Shown here piece after piece: positions 63,801-64,000 of a stretch of 64,000 bases of DNA (position 1 is its first letter; every line of letters starts with the position of its first letter). Below the pieces are notes generated by a model. That model ran no database searches and was not told the origin of the DNA. It worked only from the letters and a program-made list of their open reading frames with translations. Source of the stretch: Tenrec ecaudatus (lineage: Eukaryota > Chordata > Mammalia > Afrosoricida > Tenrecidae); contig NC_134535.1 of NCBI RefSeq assembly GCF_050624435.1, positions 121,507,731 through 121,571,730 of the forward strand, read 5' to 3'. Position numbers and translations under genes: made by a program.

Positions 63801-63869
63801 ATTACGAAAACTGGAAAATATCAAAAAGTGGAAATGGCTTTATGATGACTCAGATGTTTCTCCTCATAT
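48704..63869 (+). CDS. KLR-family receptor gene, copy 2 (3' exon beyond window)
   Basis: This is a colinear duplicate of the copy 1 gene with the same exon order, phases and splice sites; only the last CTLD exon falls outside the window. It shares the missing ATG and the stalk phase problem, so these predate the duplication if they are defects. Changes of its own: ITIM tyrosine to cysteine, one extra in-frame Leu codon in the TM helix, a strongly altered stalk-like exon, and Gly>Asp, Glu>Asp and Leu>Met-type changes in CTLD exon 2. CTLD exon 1 encodes the same protein as copy 1. The gene is longer than copy 1 because of five extra blocks (see findings). Confidence 0.7.
49051..49134 (+). CDS. 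KLR copy 2, transmembrane exon
   Basis: Duplicate of 4767-4847 with one added codon (CTT), giving ILLLVAIGVLGFM at the end of the helix. Acceptor ttgttcag and donor ATGT|gtgagt are kept, so the frame is unchanged. The in-frame nature of the indel fits selection but is also possible by chance. Confidence 0.7.
50115..50300 (+). mobile_element. AfroSINE, copy 2
   Basis: Duplicate of 5815-6010. Confidence 0.8.
50329..50503 (-). mobile_element. AfroSINE (antisense) present only in copy 2
   Basis: ggcattgagccaatgctgtg, gtgacccccattgagtttct, cgtggagctgctggctgttt, caaccatgcagattgtagcc, taaccactgcaccgctaaga. Absent at the matching point of copy 1 (about 6032). Confidence 0.85.
50645..51528 (+). mobile_element. 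5'-truncated L1 3' UTR insertion in copy 2 with TSD
   Basis: About 0.9 kb of L1 3' UTR (ggatggtgcccggctgctga ... gattgtgatgagagccttgt, AATAAA, A-run). The flanks share AAGAAAAATATGTG at about 50630-50644 and 51529-51542. Copy 1 has the uninterrupted site (about 6095-6110, attaagagaatatgtgacct), so the insertion is younger than the duplication. Confidence 0.88.
53070..53225 (-). mobile_element. AfroSINE-type fragment (antisense), copy 2
   Basis: Duplicate of 7640-7795. Confidence 0.55.
53642..53708 (+). CDS. KLR copy 2, possible stalk exon
   Basis: Duplicate of 8211-8277, also 67 nt, with the same acceptor (ttttacag) and donor (gtatgt). It reads RSCECEMPYNETQ followed by AYPNVPPPA. About 10 of 67 positions differ from copy 1, mostly in the second half and mostly changing amino acids, yet the frame stays open. 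Same phase mismatch with the TM exon as in copy 1. Confidence 0.35.
54275..54426 (+). CDS. KLR copy 2, CTLD exon 1
   Basis: Duplicate of 8844-8995; I count one difference in 152 nt (AAG/AAA, synonymous), so the encoded CTLD segment VCDWC...KPEQ is identical. Splice sites are kept. Confidence 0.85.
56740..57215 (-). pseudogene. Mariner-like transposase C-terminal fragment
   Basis: The minus-strand frame 57112-56867 carries GKNQHASLANRPNSPDLPLC followed by DYFSFLPMKKDIKGQRFESREE. This is the transposase C-terminal signature (L..PPYSPDLAPCDYFLFP..K..LKG.RF) of Tc1/mariner elements with a D,D34D-type catalytic Asp in SPDL...CD. The N-terminal part was not found; the ends are approximate. It is a decayed remnant. 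Confidence 0.75.
57590..57745 (-). mobile_element. AfroSINE (antisense), inside the copy-2-only block
   Basis: actgtcatcaaatcagtgct, gactcatagtgatcctgttc, gcagaattgcctccgtgagt. Confidence 0.7.
58730..59355 (-). mobile_element. Old L1 ORF2-end fragment (antisense), copy 2
   Basis: Duplicate of 9520-10150, a few percent diverged, with the same internal landmarks (attgtgtgtcagtaccacag, gggcattgaggttgtttcat). Confidence 0.7.
60710..61990 (+). mobile_element. Old L1 ORF2/3' fragment, copy 2
   Basis: Duplicate of 11480-12760. Divergence here is low, roughly 1-2% by eye. Confidence 0.7.
62310..63370 (-). mobile_element. Probable L1 leader-like fragment, copy 2 (longer form)
   Basis: Duplicate of 13080-13690 with an extra 62453-62925 block of similar composition on both sides, which suggests copy 1 suffered a deletion. 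Confidence 0.35.
63760..63869 (+). CDS. KLR copy 2, CTLD exon 2
   Basis: Duplicate of 14066-14175 with the acceptor tttccacag and the donor CATAT|gtaagt. The protein is the same up to KWKWLYD, then DSDVSPH replaces GSEVSPH. The WVGL core is intact. Confidence 0.85.
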
Positions 63870-64000
63870 GTAAGTTTCATTTTATACTCCTTGCTTTACC
63901 TTTCTGCAACTGATTCATACATTAATTATGCAGAAAGGGAAAATAATGGGGGAGCGATGACACACCAAAGAAATCAACTGAAAGATATGCTAAATTAGAA

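Larger units (their letters stand above)
43010..64000. repeat. Segmental duplication, copy 2
   Basis: Same order and orientation as 430-14311. The extra blocks are about 45785-47480, 50329-50565, 50645-51540, 54545-58335 and 62453-62925. Confidence 0.92.

Overview
The window is mammalian nuclear DNA and almost certainly afrotherian. It is dense in tRNA-derived AfroSINE copies and in RTE/BovB LINE fragments, many of which end in ACA-rich tails. It also carries two pieces that read as SPIN ('Space Invader') hAT transposons. AfroSINE together with SPIN points to a tenrec such as Echinops telfairi. This is inferred from my knowledge of repeat families and no database search was run.

Layout: 1-430 holds nothing I can assign. 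From about 430 to at least 16.4 kb lies copy 1 of a killer-cell lectin-like receptor (KLR; NK-receptor C-type lectin) gene on the + strand. Its exons are cytoplasmic 4423-4522, transmembrane 4767-4847, a possible stalk exon 8211-8277, and lectin-domain exons 8844-8995, 14066-14175 and 16298-16433. From about 43.0 kb to the window end lies copy 2 of the same segment (exons 48704-48803, 49051-49134, possible 53642-53708, 54275-54426, 63760-63869), with its last exon outside the window. The copies are colinear and differ by a few percent, and five blocks present only in copy 2 account for about 7.1 kb. Both copies share apparent defects: no ATG at the expected start, and a phase mismatch at the stalk exon. 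Copy 2 has also lost the ITIM tyrosine.

Between the copies (16.5-43 kb): a BovB 3' end; a complete intronless retrocopy of SLC38A6 (ORF 18415-19785, 456 codons, intact) with a poly(A) tail and 17-bp target-site duplications, whose 3' UTR ends inside a SPIN transposon; an antisense 5' half of an L1 (about 21.8-25.3 kb); BovB pieces; and a nearly intact full-length L1 (27552-36492) with 18-bp target-site duplications, nested in an older inverted L1 3' end which itself interrupts a BovB copy. Further along come a SPIN copy, old L1 pieces, AfroSINEs, a tetranucleotide repeat and a mariner-type palindrome.

The only protein-coding sequences I can support are the KLR exons, the SLC38A6 retrogene and the L1 ORFs. 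No functional tRNA, rRNA or CRISPR was seen. The most notable points are the intact SLC38A6 retrogene that inherited a SPIN-derived poly(A) signal, the hypervariable 67-nt stalk-like exon set against a nearly frozen lectin exon in the duplicated KLR gene, and the three-level nested LINE structure.
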